Shown here: one piece after another, positions 1-7,945 of the stretch | How the letters are laid out: each line of letters opens with the position of its first letter | How positions within the stretch are numbered: the first letter of the stretch is position 1 | Assembly: GCF_023347295.1 (NCBI RefSeq) | Contig: NZ_CP094469.1 | Location: 248,001 to 312,000 of the forward strand | Direction of reading: 5' to 3' | Length of the DNA stretch: 64,000 nucleotides | Origin: Faecalibacterium sp. I3-3-33 | GTDB lineage: Bacteria > Bacillota > Clostridia > Oscillospirales > Ruminococcaceae | Translations under genes and position numbers: made by a program | Notes under the pieces: generated by a model | Database searches by the model: none | What the model was told of the DNA's origin: nothing | Seen by the model: only the letters and a program-made list of their open reading frames with translations

Positions 1-2
1 AC

Positions 3-272
3 ATCTCCGACCGTATCGGTGTGCTGCATCTGGGCCACCTGCTGGAGACCGGCACCACCGAGGAGATCTTCGAGCACCCCATCCACCCCTACACCCGGAG
101 CCTGCTGTCGGCCATCCCTCTGCCGAACCCGGTGGTGGAAAAGCGCCGCGTGGCTGAGACTTATGACTATGCCACTTCCGGCATCGACTATTCCAAGGGC
201 ACCAGCCACCATTTGGAGGGCAGCCACTACGTCAAGTGCACGGATGAAGAATTTGCCAAGTGGTGTAAATAA
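3..272 (+). CDS. Oligopeptide/dipeptide ABC transporter ATP-binding protein, C-terminal part
   Basis: The window opens inside this gene; 89 codons to a TAA remain. The fragment begins ISDRIGVLHLGHLLE, which matches the end of the ABC ATPase domain of OppF/DppF-type proteins (the strand following the H-loop). The segment EHPIHPYTRSLLSAIPLPNP is the oligopeptide-transporter C-terminal (oligo_HPY) signature. In the family this subunit hydrolyses ATP at the inner face of the membrane to drive peptide import. Walker motifs lie outside the window, so activity cannot be judged. It appears to be the last gene of its operon, because a strong hairpin terminator follows about 60 bases later. OppF rather than OppD is favoured by the short tail after the HPY motif, but substrate cannot be told from this piece. 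Confidence 0.9.
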   Translation: MSDRIGVLHLGHLLETGTTEEIFEHPIHPYTRSLLSAIPLPNPVVEKRRVAETYDYATSGIDYSKGTSHHLEGSHYVKCTDEEFAKWCK

Positions 273-330
273 GGCTGGATAAAAAACGGAACTGCGCGTT
301 TTTAGCGCAAATGACGGTTTGCCTTATAGA

Positions 331-374
331 AAAAGCCCGCCCACCTGTGGAAAACCACGGTGGGCGGGCTTTTT
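331..374. terminator. Bidirectional rho-independent terminator
   Basis: Inverted repeat with arms AAAAGCCCGCCCA and TGGGCGGGCTTTT, extended inside by CCTGTGG/CCACGG. A-run on the left and T-run on the right let it serve both the Opp gene (plus) and the secreted repeat protein (minus). Confidence 0.9.
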
Positions 375-406
375 GTGGTTTATCGTTCGTGCCGCTGTAA
401 AAGCGT

Positions 407-2077
407 TCAGAGGGCGGCGGTCTGGGGTACCAGCCGGAAGAGCATTACGGGCAGCTCGCTGTTTGCAAAATCCAGCGTATAGATGAGCTTTCCGTGCTCT
501 GTTTCAAACGGCAGCTCGGTCTGCGTGCCGTCCGGGGCAATGCGCACAAGCGTTTTGCCTTCCAGCAGTCCGGCGGGCAGCGCAAGCCTTACCCGACCGG
601 TGGGCTGCGTCAGACTGCCTGCGGTTTCAAATGCCACACTCAGGTATTCCCCGTTCGTCCGTGCGGTCACATCCTCCGCAGAAAGGCTGCCGCTGGCAGC
701 CCACGCCGTTGCCGCTTCGATCTTTTCCAGCTGCGCAGCGTTTTCTGCCTGCCCGCACACGGGGCAGAAGGTCAGCGTTTCGCCTTCCGCAGTGCGGAAA
801 GTAAACTTCCGGCAATCGGTGCTGCCAGTGTGCGCACAGCCCTGCCGCAGACAATCGGCGCTCTGAGAGCCGGTTCCGTTCGGGGACCATGCACCGAACT
901 GGTGTCCCAGCTTATCGGTCGGGTCTGCGGTGTAGCTGTCTTTGCAGCGGGAGCAAGTAAAGATGGTATAGCCGTCTGTTTCACAGGTAGGCTCTACGGT
1001 AACAGCCTGATAATCATGGTTCAGTGCGGGCAGCTCCGCATAGGTGGTATAGTCGCAGCGGGAGCAGGTATCGTAAGCCCAGCCCTTTTCTGTGCAGGTG
1101 GGGGCTTGCGCTACGTGACGCACCAAATCATGGTTCAGTGCGGGCAGCTCTTTGCGGGTGGTATAGCCGCAGCGGACGCAGAGGTCGTAAGCGTCCCAGC
1201 CGATTTCCGTACAGGTGGGGGCTTTTGCAGAGGGATGCACCAGAGCATGGTTATTTGGGTCTTTTTCGCCGTATTCCCCACCACACGCCTCACAGACCGC
1301 TTTGGCGGTGCAGGTCGCTGTGCCACCGGTACAGCTTGCAGTATCAACTTTGTAGCAGTTCTTGCAGTTGCGGATGTGCGTGCCGTTGCCGGCGGATGAC
1401 CACTCGCCCCAGTCGTGACCGCCGTAGTAACTCCCTCCGCAAGTGGCGCACACTCCCGGACTGGTGCAGGTCGCGCCGCCGCTGCAGCTTTCGGTCTCCT
1501 CTTTGTCGCAGCGCGTGCATCTGCGGGTGTGCGTGCCGTGCGTGCCGTCGCCGTCAGACGTCCACGCGCCCCAGTCGTGACCAAGAATGCCGTATTCCGC
1601 GCCGCATTTTTCACAGGTTTTGCCTGTGGTGCAGGTGAACGTTCCGGTGCCGCCGCTGCAGCTTTCATTCTCAACTGCGTCGCAGTTGCTGCGCTTGCAT
1701 CTGCGGGTGTGCGTGCCGTCGCCGTTAGACGTCCACGCGTCCCAGTCGTGACCGAGAATGCCATATTCCGACCAGCATAAGCGACAGATTTTGCCTGTGG
1801 TGCAGGTGGGGGTTTCGGTGCCGCCGGTATGATACGAAAACGGTTTATAAATGATCTCGTTCTCCGTGCGGCAGGTCCTGCATTTTATACGGATCTTATG
1901 ATAGATTGAATCAGCATTTGATTGCCATACGTATCCGAGGATATCACAGGTTTTATCAGCCTTACATTGGATGCAGTACGTGAAGGCATTAGCTACTGCT
2001 TTAGCGTTTAACGCGATCCCCGGTATCAGGCACACCATTGCCAGCACCGTCAAACACCGGATCAGCCATTTTTTCAT
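407..2077 (-). CDS. Secreted Cys/His-rich repeat protein
   Basis: Protein of 556 aa starting at an ATG preceded by AAGGAGGG. Residues 1-30 form a Sec signal peptide (MKKW, hydrophobic core, then ALNAKA). Residues about 90-420 hold seven or so imperfect modules of about 40-45 aa, each with paired CxxC motifs and a GHDWGAWTS or NHDLV segment; this pattern resembles zinc-ribbon-like repeats seen in large Firmicute surface proteins. The last 130 residues are repeat-free, with an FCPVCG motif and then a beta-rich tail (GRVRLALPAGLLEGKTLVRI) resembling bacterial surface Ig-like or cell-surface modules. I see no LPxTG or membrane anchor, so it is probably released or held non-covalently. A 9-bp tandem duplication near 1531-1548 adds three residues to one module. 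Function unknown. Confidence 0.75.
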   Translation of the reverse strand: MKKWLIRCLTVLAMVCLIPGIALNAKAVANAFTYCIQCKADKTCDILGYVWQSNADSIYHKIRIKCRTCRTENEIIYKPFSYHTGGTETPTCTTGKICRLCWSEYGILGHDWDAWTSNGDGTHTRRCKRSNCDAVENESCSGGTGTFTCTTGKTCEKCGAEYGILGHDWGAWTSDGDGTHGTHTRRCTRCDKEETESCSGGATCTSPGVCATCGGSYYGGHDWGEWSSAGNGTHIRNCKNCYKVDTASCTGGTATCTAKAVCEACGGEYGEKDPNNHALVHPSAKAPTCTEIGWDAYDLCVRCGYTTRKELPALNHDLVRHVAQAPTCTEKGWAYDTCSRCDYTTYAELPALNHDYQAVTVEPTCETDGYTIFTCSRCKDSYTADPTDKLGHQFGAWSPNGTGSQSADCLRQGCAHTGSTDCRKFTFRTAEGETLTFCPVCGQAENAAQLEKIEAATAWAASGSLSAEDVTARTNGEYLSVAFETAGSLTQPTGRVRLALPAGLLEGKTLVRIAPDGTQTELPFETEHGKLIYTLDFANSELPVMLFRLVPQTAAL

Positions 2078-2105
2078 GTTACTCCCTCCTTGTCATCAAG
2101 CCTTG

Positions 2106-2786
2106 TTATCCTTTCAGATCAAACTGCACGGACAGCGATGCAAGCACGGCATCTACCACCTTCCGCGCCTGGGCAAGCATATCGATCTCCGCCACAAAAG
2201 CGATGACCTGCTCGCGCTCCTGTGCGGGGACCTGCAGCGCACTCAGGCTCATACTCAGATAGCGCCGTATTTTGCGCTCCAGCGTAAAGTAGGGGTCGCA
2301 CCGCCGTGCCATGTAGCCGCGCATCATGCCAGCCGTGCCCAGCTCCATCTCGTAGAAGTCGCACTCGGCGCACCCGGGCAGATACGCGCTGAACGCCGCC
2401 TGCAGCTCGGCCGTGGTGCTGCGGTGGATGATCTCCGCCGTGGCGGGGAAGGTGTACGCCTCCACATAGATATCCCGCAGATTCTCGCTCAACTCGGTCA
2501 GCGCCAGCTGCAAAGCCGTTTCTACCGCGTAGAGGTACACCGGCGAGGGGGCGTTTGCCGCCAGCGGCCTTACCGCGCCGAACTGCCTGCTGAACATCAT
2601 GCCGATCAGTTCGGTCAGCACGCCGTCCTTGGTGCGGAAAATATTCTGGAACGACCCGGCGGAAACATCTGCTTCCTTTAAAATTTCTGCCACCTTGGTG
2701 TTCGTGTAGCCTTTTTCCAGAAAAAGCCGGACACAGACGGTCAGTATCCGCCGTTTTGCTTCTTTGCTGTCGTATCTGCGCGCCAT
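2106..2786 (-). CDS. TetR/AcrR family transcriptional regulator
   Basis: Protein of 226 aa. The N-terminal 55 residues are a typical TetR helix-turn-helix (RRILTVCVRLFLEKGYTNTKVAEILKEA, then VSAGSFQNIFRTKDGVLTEL); the remainder is an all-helical ligand/dimer domain I cannot assign to a ligand. It is transcribed from a near-consensus promoter at 2824-2852 overlapped by a perfect palindrome (see separate entry), so it very likely represses itself. The secreted repeat protein follows on the same strand after 28 bases and may be co-transcribed, making it the most obvious second target. No divergent efflux pump, the usual TetR partner, is adjacent. Confidence 0.9.
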   Translation of the reverse strand: MARRYDSKEAKRRILTVCVRLFLEKGYTNTKVAEILKEADVSAGSFQNIFRTKDGVLTELIGMMFSRQFGAVRPLAANAPSPVYLYAVETALQLALTELSENLRDIYVEAYTFPATAEIIHRSTTAELQAAFSAYLPGCAECDFYEMELGTAGMMRGYMARRCDPYFTLERKIRRYLSMSLSALQVPAQEREQVIAFVAEIDMLAQARKVVDAVLASLSVQFDLKG

Positions 2787-2803
2787 TGGGAATCATCCTT
2801 TTC

Positions 2804-2852
2804 TATAATTGGTTTCTGACCCAATTATATATTGATTTGAAAATTGCGTCAA
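2804..2852 (-). promoter_or_regulatory. Promoter and palindromic operator of the TetR gene
   Basis: On the minus strand TTGACG (2847-2852) and TATAAT (2824-2829) are 17 bp apart. A perfect inverted repeat with 9-bp arms (TATAATTGG / CCAATTATA) and an 8-bp spacer covers 2804-2829, so it includes the -10 hexamer. A dimeric TetR bound there would block its own promoter. Confidence 0.8.
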
Positions 2853-2960
2853 GTAAACTTTTAAGGGCGTATTTTGGGCAGTTTGACGGTTTTCAAAAAC
2901 TTGAAACATCTCATCGGGATGCGTGACTGCAAGAGGAAGTCGGAAATATGGGAAAAAGAA

Positions 2961-2997
2961 TGCCCACTCGTCTGAGAAGTTCTCAGGGGAGTGGGCA
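2961..2997 (-). terminator. Terminator of the two-component operon
   Basis: Inverted repeat TGCCCACTC ... GAGTGGGCA with an inner TGAGAA/TTCTCA stem. On the minus strand it is followed by TTCTTTTTCC, fitting termination of the histidine kinase message that ends at 3109. The 3000-3108 stretch between holds no gene; it contains three 20-21 bp-phased repeats described among the findings. Confidence 0.7.
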
Positions 2998-3108
2998 GTT
3001 CTGTATAATGGCGTTTTCTATATGTCACTTGCCACTTTTAGCATGGAGGTTGCCATTTGGGGAATGAAGTTTCCACTTTTTATATGGCAAGTTTCTGCGC
3101 TTTCCGCA

Positions 3109-4488
3109 TTACTTTCCACACTTTCCGTACAACTCCGTGGTGCTGTCCGCGGTCTCTGGCGGCTGCTTTTCTCCACAAAGCATGACCTTGGCAGAGAAAA
3201 CGCCATTCTGATGGGTAAATGTGCTTGCACCGCCGGTCTTTTCTGCAATATGCTGGACAGACTGGATGCCGATCCCGTTTTCCTTTCGCTTGGACGAGCG
3301 GAAGAGCCCGCTTTTTTCGTTGACTTCACCGTCAAATGCGTTTTCCACTTCGACCAAAAGAAGCCGCTCGGCATGGACATACGCGGTGACCTCGATCTTG
3401 CGCCGGGCGGGTGCGGTGCGCAGGCTGGCTTCGAATGCGTTTTCCAGAAGATTAGACAGCACCAGACACAGATCGATCTCGTCCACAGGAAGCACCTGTG
3501 GTAAGTCGAGTTTGGCACAAAAGGGAACACCCTCACGCTTTGCAAGGGCACAATAATAGCCGACAACACTGTCCGCTGCACGGTTTTCGCAGAAATTCAT
3601 ATCCAGATCCGGGATCCGGGAGACCGTTTTTGCAAGGTAAGCCTTCAGGTTATCCAGATCTCCTGCCTCGGCCAGTGCGGAGATCTGATTCAGCTGATGG
3701 CGCATATCGTGCCGCGCCTGCCGGGCTTCATCAATGGCGGTTTTCAGGCTTTCATAGCGCTGCTGCTGCATGGAAAGAAACTGGTTTTCCTGCTGCAATC
3801 TCGCATTCCGGTTAAGGCTGTTTGCCATCAGCAGAAAGATCGCATTGAACATGAACATCAGAAACAAAAGCGCGATGCTCATAACGATGTAGACCTGCAA
3901 GACCCGCCCTGTCCGGAGCGTTATCTGGTAGCGCGGGGTTATAAAAAGATTCAGCAGGATGAACACCATCGGAAGCACCCAGAACACATACCACGTCTGC
4001 GCAAAATTGTCATCCTCCACCATTGCGCGCACTGCGTGGGTGGCGGGATAATAGGCTGCAGCAGCGGTCAGCCAGCAGATCACGTTATAAAAAATGCAGG
4101 CGCTAAAACAGAACCACGGCTTGTCCGGCGGCAGCTGCAGCCGGATCGTGATCGCTGTACCAACGGCGCGGGACAAGCTATTCAGGCACGCAAATACCGC
4201 GCAGACCGCCAGCGCGATGGTCCCGGATTTCCAGAGAGAGAGCCGCAGCGTTTTGAGATACAGGAAAATTGTCACAATCGTTATGAGCAGCAAGGGGAAT
4301 GCGGTCGAGAGACCGAAATGATAGCAAAACAGCCCGCCGCCAAGGCAAAGCCCGAACAGCAGCGGCACCTCCCATACCGCAAGCTTTGCGGAAGACTGCT
4401 TCAGATAGGAGCGCACCGGAAAATACGCGAGCAACAGGCCGGGAAACACAACGGTAAGCTCCAGGATCGGGCGCAGAACATCCTTCAA
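3109..4488 (-). CDS. AgrC/GHKL-type sensor histidine kinase
   Basis: 459 aa if started at the TTG at 4488, which overlaps the response regulator stop (TTGA) and has AAAGGGGG 8 bases upstream; the open frame extends further upstream but only through the regulator gene. The N-terminal 225 residues contain six to seven hydrophobic segments, then a coiled linker rich in Gln/Arg. The phosphoacceptor box is RHDMRHQLNQI (His about 260), as in AgrC/CitA-like GHKL kinases. The N-box is LSNLLENAFEAS and the G-box is KENGIGIQSVQHI. Such kinases sense peptides or membrane signals and phosphorylate a LytTR regulator; here that is the overlapping upstream gene. No AgrD/AgrB pair is present, so the signal is unknown. 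Confidence 0.88.
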   Translation of the reverse strand: MKDVLRPILELTVVFPGLLLAYFPVRSYLKQSSAKLAVWEVPLLFGLCLGGGLFCYHFGLSTAFPLLLITIVTIFLYLKTLRLSLWKSGTIALAVCAVFACLNSLSRAVGTAITIRLQLPPDKPWFCFSACIFYNVICWLTAAAAYYPATHAVRAMVEDDNFAQTWYVFWVLPMVFILLNLFITPRYQITLRTGRVLQVYIVMSIALLFLMFMFNAIFLLMANSLNRNARLQQENQFLSMQQQRYESLKTAIDEARQARHDMRHQLNQISALAEAGDLDNLKAYLAKTVSRIPDLDMNFCENRAADSVVGYYCALAKREGVPFCAKLDLPQVLPVDEIDLCLVLSNLLENAFEASLRTAPARRKIEVTAYVHAERLLLVEVENAFDGEVNEKSGLFRSSKRKENGIGIQSVQHIAEKTGGASTFTHQNGVFSAKVMLCGEKQPPETADSTTELYGKCGK

Positions 4489-5207
4489 CCCACACGCCCC
4501 CTTTGCAGCAGAAATTCCATAAACGCCTGTCGGGCGGCTTTCAAAAGCTCCTGACTGACATAGACCTGGCTGCCGTCCGTCATACAGAAGGCGGCATCCT
4601 GAAAATCGGCAGCATTCTCCATATTGATGATCGTACCGCGGCCACAAACAAAAAAGCGCGGGTCCTTTTTGAGCGGCTCTGTGAACGCCTTGAAACTCTG
4701 GCGCATGGCAAGCGTTTTGCCGGCAGTGGTGCGGATATTGATGATGTGGGCGAAATGCTCGGCGGATATGATATCACGATAGCGCAAATGGATGTCGCTG
4801 CCATCCACCTTCACCGTCAAAACCGGCTCCGGGCGGGGGAGTTTTGCGAGCATTTCATCCAACAGACCGGACAACTCGGCCTCTGAAAAGGGTTTGACCA
4901 AATAATGAAATGCCCGTACCTGAAACCCCTCGAGTGCATGGTCTGTCGAGGTGGTGGTAAAAACCAGAAGGCAGTCTGCGTCTGTTTTCCGAAGTTCCTT
5001 TGCCGCGTCCATGCCGCTTAAACCATCCATGTAAATATCCAAAAATGCGGCGGTAAAGCGCTGCGCTTCTTCTGCCGCCAGAAAAGCTTCTCCGCTGTCA
5101 AATTCTAAAAGCTCTGCTTCTGTACCGCGCTGGCGCAGCTGCCGTGCCAAGCGCTCCTTCAGCAGCGTGCGCTCCGTACCAAGGTCATCGACGATCGCAA
5201 ATCTCAT
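4485..5207 (-). CDS. LytTR-family response regulator (AgrA-like)
   Basis: 240 aa when begun at the ATG at 5207, where receiver homology starts (MRFAIVDD). Receiver residues are intact: D8/D9, phosphoacceptor D57 in FLDIYMDG, T84-T86, K105 in LVKPF. Residues about 130-235 are a LytTR DNA-binding domain (SAEHFAHIINIRTTAG, then RGTIINMENAADF). The only strong ribosome site, AAAGGAGG, lies about 33 bases before this ATG and directly abuts an in-frame TTG at 5240, so an 11-residue longer form or an ATA start cannot be excluded. It is the first gene of the operon with the kinase. Probable targets are the direct repeats at 5274-5336. Confidence 0.88.
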   Translation of the reverse strand: MRFAIVDDLGTERTLLKERLARQLRQRGTEAELLEFDSGEAFLAAEEAQRFTAAFLDIYMDGLSGMDAAKELRKTDADCLLVFTTTSTDHALEGFQVRAFHYLVKPFSEAELSGLLDEMLAKLPRPEPVLTVKVDGSDIHLRYRDIISAEHFAHIINIRTTAGKTLAMRQSFKAFTEPLKKDPRFFVCGRGTIINMENAADFQDAAFCMTDGSQVYVSQELLKAARQAFMEFLLQRGRVG

Positions 5208-5266
5208 GCTGTACCAAGAAGCTATTGTTATAGCTTCCAACCTCCTTTATAAACTCTTTCATCCTG

Positions 5267-5272
5267 ATTATA
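5267..5272 (-). promoter_or_regulatory. -10 element of the two-component operon
   Basis: TATAAT on the minus strand, 60 bases before the regulator ATG. The upstream -35 region (GCGACA) is poor, and one LytTR-like box (5274-5289) lies in the spacer, suggesting autoregulation. Confidence 0.55.
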
Positions 5273-5273
5273 G

Positions 5274-5336
5274 CACAGTTGCCCGGTTCTGTCGCAGCAG
5301 AAACCGGGATTTCGTGACGGAAACCGGGCTTTCGTG
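5274..5336. promoter_or_regulatory. Three LytTR-like boxes between divergent operons
   Basis: Two nearly identical plus-strand repeats, AAACCGGGATTTCGTG (5301-5316) and AAACCGGGCTTTCGTG (5321-5336), have a 20-bp period. A third, GAACCGGGCAACTGTG, is on the minus strand at 5274-5289. LytTR proteins bind direct repeats about two helical turns apart, and the pair ends nine bases before the -35 of the downstream promoter, a class II activator position. Confidence 0.7.
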
Positions 5337-5345
5337 CCAAACAGC

Positions 5346-5373
5346 TTGAAACAGCCGTATCCGCCCGTATACT
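5346..5373 (+). promoter_or_regulatory. Promoter of the pseudo-receiver/lipoprotein operon
   Basis: TTGAAA (5346-5351), 16-bp spacer, TATACT (5368-5373). The short spacer and adjacent repeats suggest activator dependence. Confidence 0.7.
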
Positions 5374-5417
5374 AGAGACAGAGAACCTCAACAACGGCAG
5401 AAGGAAGGAGGGTCGCT

Positions 5418-5840
5418 GTGTATCGAATCGCCGTGCTGACAAACAGCAGGGCGCAGGAAGCTTTTTGGGCAGAGCAGATCTTGCAGTTCTGCGCCGAGCA
5501 TTGTTTATTTCCCCAAATGGACTGTTACCACGATCAGGAAAGCTTTTTTGAAGCCGCGCGCTGCGAGCCGCTGACAAATGCCGTGATCGCCCTGCCGGGG
5601 GTGGATGGATTGAATGCAGTAGAGCATCTGCGCGCGCTTTGTCCCCAAACACGCGTTATCTGGTGCAGCGATCTGAATTTTTCGCTCCATGCCTTCCGGC
5701 TGCGTGCAGACTACTTTCTGCTGGAGCCAGTGACCGAAGCCGCTTTGCGGCAGGGTTTTTGCATCTGGCTGGATCAAAAAAATCCGGCAGAGCAGCGCCG
5801 ACCTGACCGCAACGAACACAACAAGGAGAACGACTTATGA
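5418..5840 (+). CDS. Stand-alone degenerate response-regulator receiver domain
   Basis: 140 aa, GTG start with AAGGAGGG seven bases upstream. The fold signature of a LytTR-type receiver is visible: MYRIAVLTNS, then LPGVDGLNAVEHLR, VIWCSDL and ADYFLLEPV. The acidic pair after beta-1 is missing, the position of the phosphoacceptor Asp reads NAVIA, and the conserved Lys before Pro is Glu (LLEP). It therefore cannot be phosphorylated in the usual way. No DNA-binding domain follows; the tail is a short charged stretch. Its stop overlaps the start of the lipoprotein gene (ATGA), so the two are translationally coupled. It may be a protein-protein regulator of the adjacent two-component system. Confidence 0.7.
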   Translation: MYRIAVLTNSRAQEAFWAEQILQFCAEHCLFPQMDCYHDQESFFEAARCEPLTNAVIALPGVDGLNAVEHLRALCPQTRVIWCSDLNFSLHAFRLRADYFLLEPVTEAALRQGFCIWLDQKNPAEQRRPDRNEHNKENDL

Positions 5841-7939
5841 AAAAGAGAAAGATCATCCACTCTGCGTTGAGCTTGTCGCTGACCGCAGCATTGTGCCTTT
5901 CCATGGCCGCCTGCGGCGGTACACAGACGCCCGCAGACAGTGTCGCCGCTTCTCAGCCCTCTGCACCGTCCGCCGTGGTGCAGCCCTCTGCTGCGGAGAC
6001 GACCTCTGCGGCACTGCCTGTGAAGGCCTTGAACCCCAAGCAGGTAGAGGAAAACCCCTACATGGCCAAGAGCGATGCAAACATTCATCACGACGGCTAC
6101 AACACAGATTCAACGGATGAGATCCTGCCGCTTGCGATCTATCCCGAGATCAACGTTTCCTATGAGACAACGAATGCAAATGCTTCTCCCGCTATCTATT
6201 TTGACAGCTACGGCCATGCCGTTGTGCCGCTGCTGGGCGGCATCGCCATCCGCGACCTGAACGCCGAAGAAACAAAAACGCTCGGCTATTTCTCGCCAAA
6301 GAAGCATGACGGCGGCGGTTACGTTATCCAGAGCTCCTATACCTTCATGGACGCGTCCAACCGCATCGTCTGCCCCACGAGCAACAACCATGTGCTGATG
6401 CTCCGTGCAACAGATGAAAACGGCAATGTGCTGCCCGAATTTGAGAAGGTGCTGGACATTGATATCAAGGCTGCCGCCGAAGCCGCGCTTGGAAAAGAGC
6501 TGACGCAGAATCTTTTGTCCGTGGTCTTTGATTATGACGGAAACCTCTGGTTTGCAACGGGTGGCTTCCGCATTTATCCGCAGCGCCAGCAGCAGGGCGT
6601 CATCGGCTATATTGCCCGTTCTGCCATTGATGCGATCCTGAACGGCGAGCAGACTGACCTTTCAAAGGCTGTCTTTGTCTACGAGCTGACCCCCGGCGAG
6701 GGTGCCGAGAACGGCATCGCCGCCTCCAAGGACGGTGCGGTGATCCTCACCAACCAGAACTGCTATCTTCTGCGTGCAGAAGAAGGCGTAGACGTTGTGT
6801 GGTGCACGCCCTATGAGAGCGCGGGTGCAAAGGTGAGCGGCGAAGGCGATAAGACCACCGGCGGCGGTCTTGCATGGGGCGGCGGCTGCTCGCCCACGCT
6901 GACACCGAACCTTGTGCTGTTCACCGACAATCAGGATATCGTAAACCTTCTTGCGCTCGATATGAAGACCGGCGAGGTCGTGGCAAGCGCCCCGGTGCTG
7001 GATGATCTGCCCGAGGGCTATCAGGTAGCCGTTGAGAACTCTGCCATCGTCTATGACGACGGCAATGGCACCGTCAGCACCATCGTCTGCAACTGGTTTG
7101 GCGCGGGCAATGCAGGTCTGGCGGACCCCAACAACGACTCTTCCATCCAGAGCTACGCCAATATTTACGACCAGAACTGGCTCATGAAGGGCAACGTTAT
7201 GATCGCCCCCGGCATCGAGCGCATGGACACCGTAAAGACCGCAAACGGCTACGAGATGAAGAGCATCTGGAGCCGGAACGACCTGAGCGACACCTCCATC
7301 CTGAAGCTTTCCACCGCAACGGGCTATATCTACGGCTATGTGCAGGATGTGACCACCGGGATGTGGCAGTACATCATTCTGGATTTTGAAACTGGCGAGA
7401 CTGTTTTCACGATGGATGTTTCCAACAAGTACGGCTATAACAACATGGCCATTGGAATGTATGCCGGCAACAGCGGCAATGCGCTCTACTGCCCGACAGG
7501 CTATCTGGAACTGCTTCGTTTGCAGGACCGTTTCGTTTATCTGCCCGAAATGCCCTACCGCAAGGTCGATCTTGATCAGGCAGCAAGAAATGTCCTCTCG
7601 CAGGAACAGTTTGCGCAGGACGGCGGCGAAGGCACCGTTGCAAGCTGGCGCAACACTGTGACCGTCCGCAACGTACATCCCAACACCACGGTAGCTTTCC
7701 GCATGAATAACCTGTCCGGCAGCACCTCCGGTCTGACCCTCTACGCCTATGGCGTGGACGGCAAGCTAGCAAAGGTCGATCCTGCACTGTGGTCGATCAC
7801 AGACGAGGACGGCAAGGCTGTAACGGAACTTACCGCCGGTACGCTCTATGAGCTGCACGTGACCGTCGCCGATGGCGGCGCTCTTGACCTGAGCGAGACG
7901 GAAAAGGAAATCAGGCTCTCCGTTGTACTCGGAAAATAA
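5837..7939 (+). CDS. Large lipoprotein, probable beta-propeller fold
   Basis: 700 aa with a lipoprotein signal peptide: KKRK, hydrophobic core, lipobox SMAAC at about residues 22-26, then a Ser/Ala/Pro-rich linker to about residue 60. The rest is rich in beta-repeat motifs such as DYDGNLWFATGGFRI, AASKDGAVILTNQNCYLL and DMKTGEVV, typical of PQQ/WD-like propellers that read as stepwise blades. No catalytic signature was recognised. It probably sits on the outer face of the cytoplasmic membrane as a binding or scaffold protein. It is coupled to the degenerate receiver gene and should be induced by the neighbouring kinase-regulator pair through the upstream repeats. Function otherwise unknown. 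Confidence 0.7.
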   Translation: MKKRKIIHSALSLSLTAALCLSMAACGGTQTPADSVAASQPSAPSAVVQPSAAETTSAALPVKALNPKQVEENPYMAKSDANIHHDGYNTDSTDEILPLAIYPEINVSYETTNANASPAIYFDSYGHAVVPLLGGIAIRDLNAEETKTLGYFSPKKHDGGGYVIQSSYTFMDASNRIVCPTSNNHVLMLRATDENGNVLPEFEKVLDIDIKAAAEAALGKELTQNLLSVVFDYDGNLWFATGGFRIYPQRQQQGVIGYIARSAIDAILNGEQTDLSKAVFVYELTPGEGAENGIAASKDGAVILTNQNCYLLRAEEGVDVVWCTPYESAGAKVSGEGDKTTGGGLAWGGGCSPTLTPNLVLFTDNQDIVNLLALDMKTGEVVASAPVLDDLPEGYQVAVENSAIVYDDGNGTVSTIVCNWFGAGNAGLADPNNDSSIQSYANIYDQNWLMKGNVMIAPGIERMDTVKTANGYEMKSIWSRNDLSDTSILKLSTATGYIYGYVQDVTTGMWQYIILDFETGETVFTMDVSNKYGYNNMAIGMYAGNSGNALYCPTGYLELLRLQDRFVYLPEMPYRKVDLDQAARNVLSQEQFAQDGGEGTVASWRNTVTVRNVHPNTTVAFRMNNLSGSTSGLTLYAYGVDGKLAKVDPALWSITDEDGKAVTELTAGTLYELHVTVADGGALDLSETEKEIRLSVVLGK

Positions 7940-7945
7940 ACATAA

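Noticed and set aside
3070..3110. AgrD-like signal peptide gene next to the AgrC-like kinase
   Set aside because: Only a nine-codon frame (MRKAQKLAI) is present, without a Cys-containing core or an AgrB protease gene.
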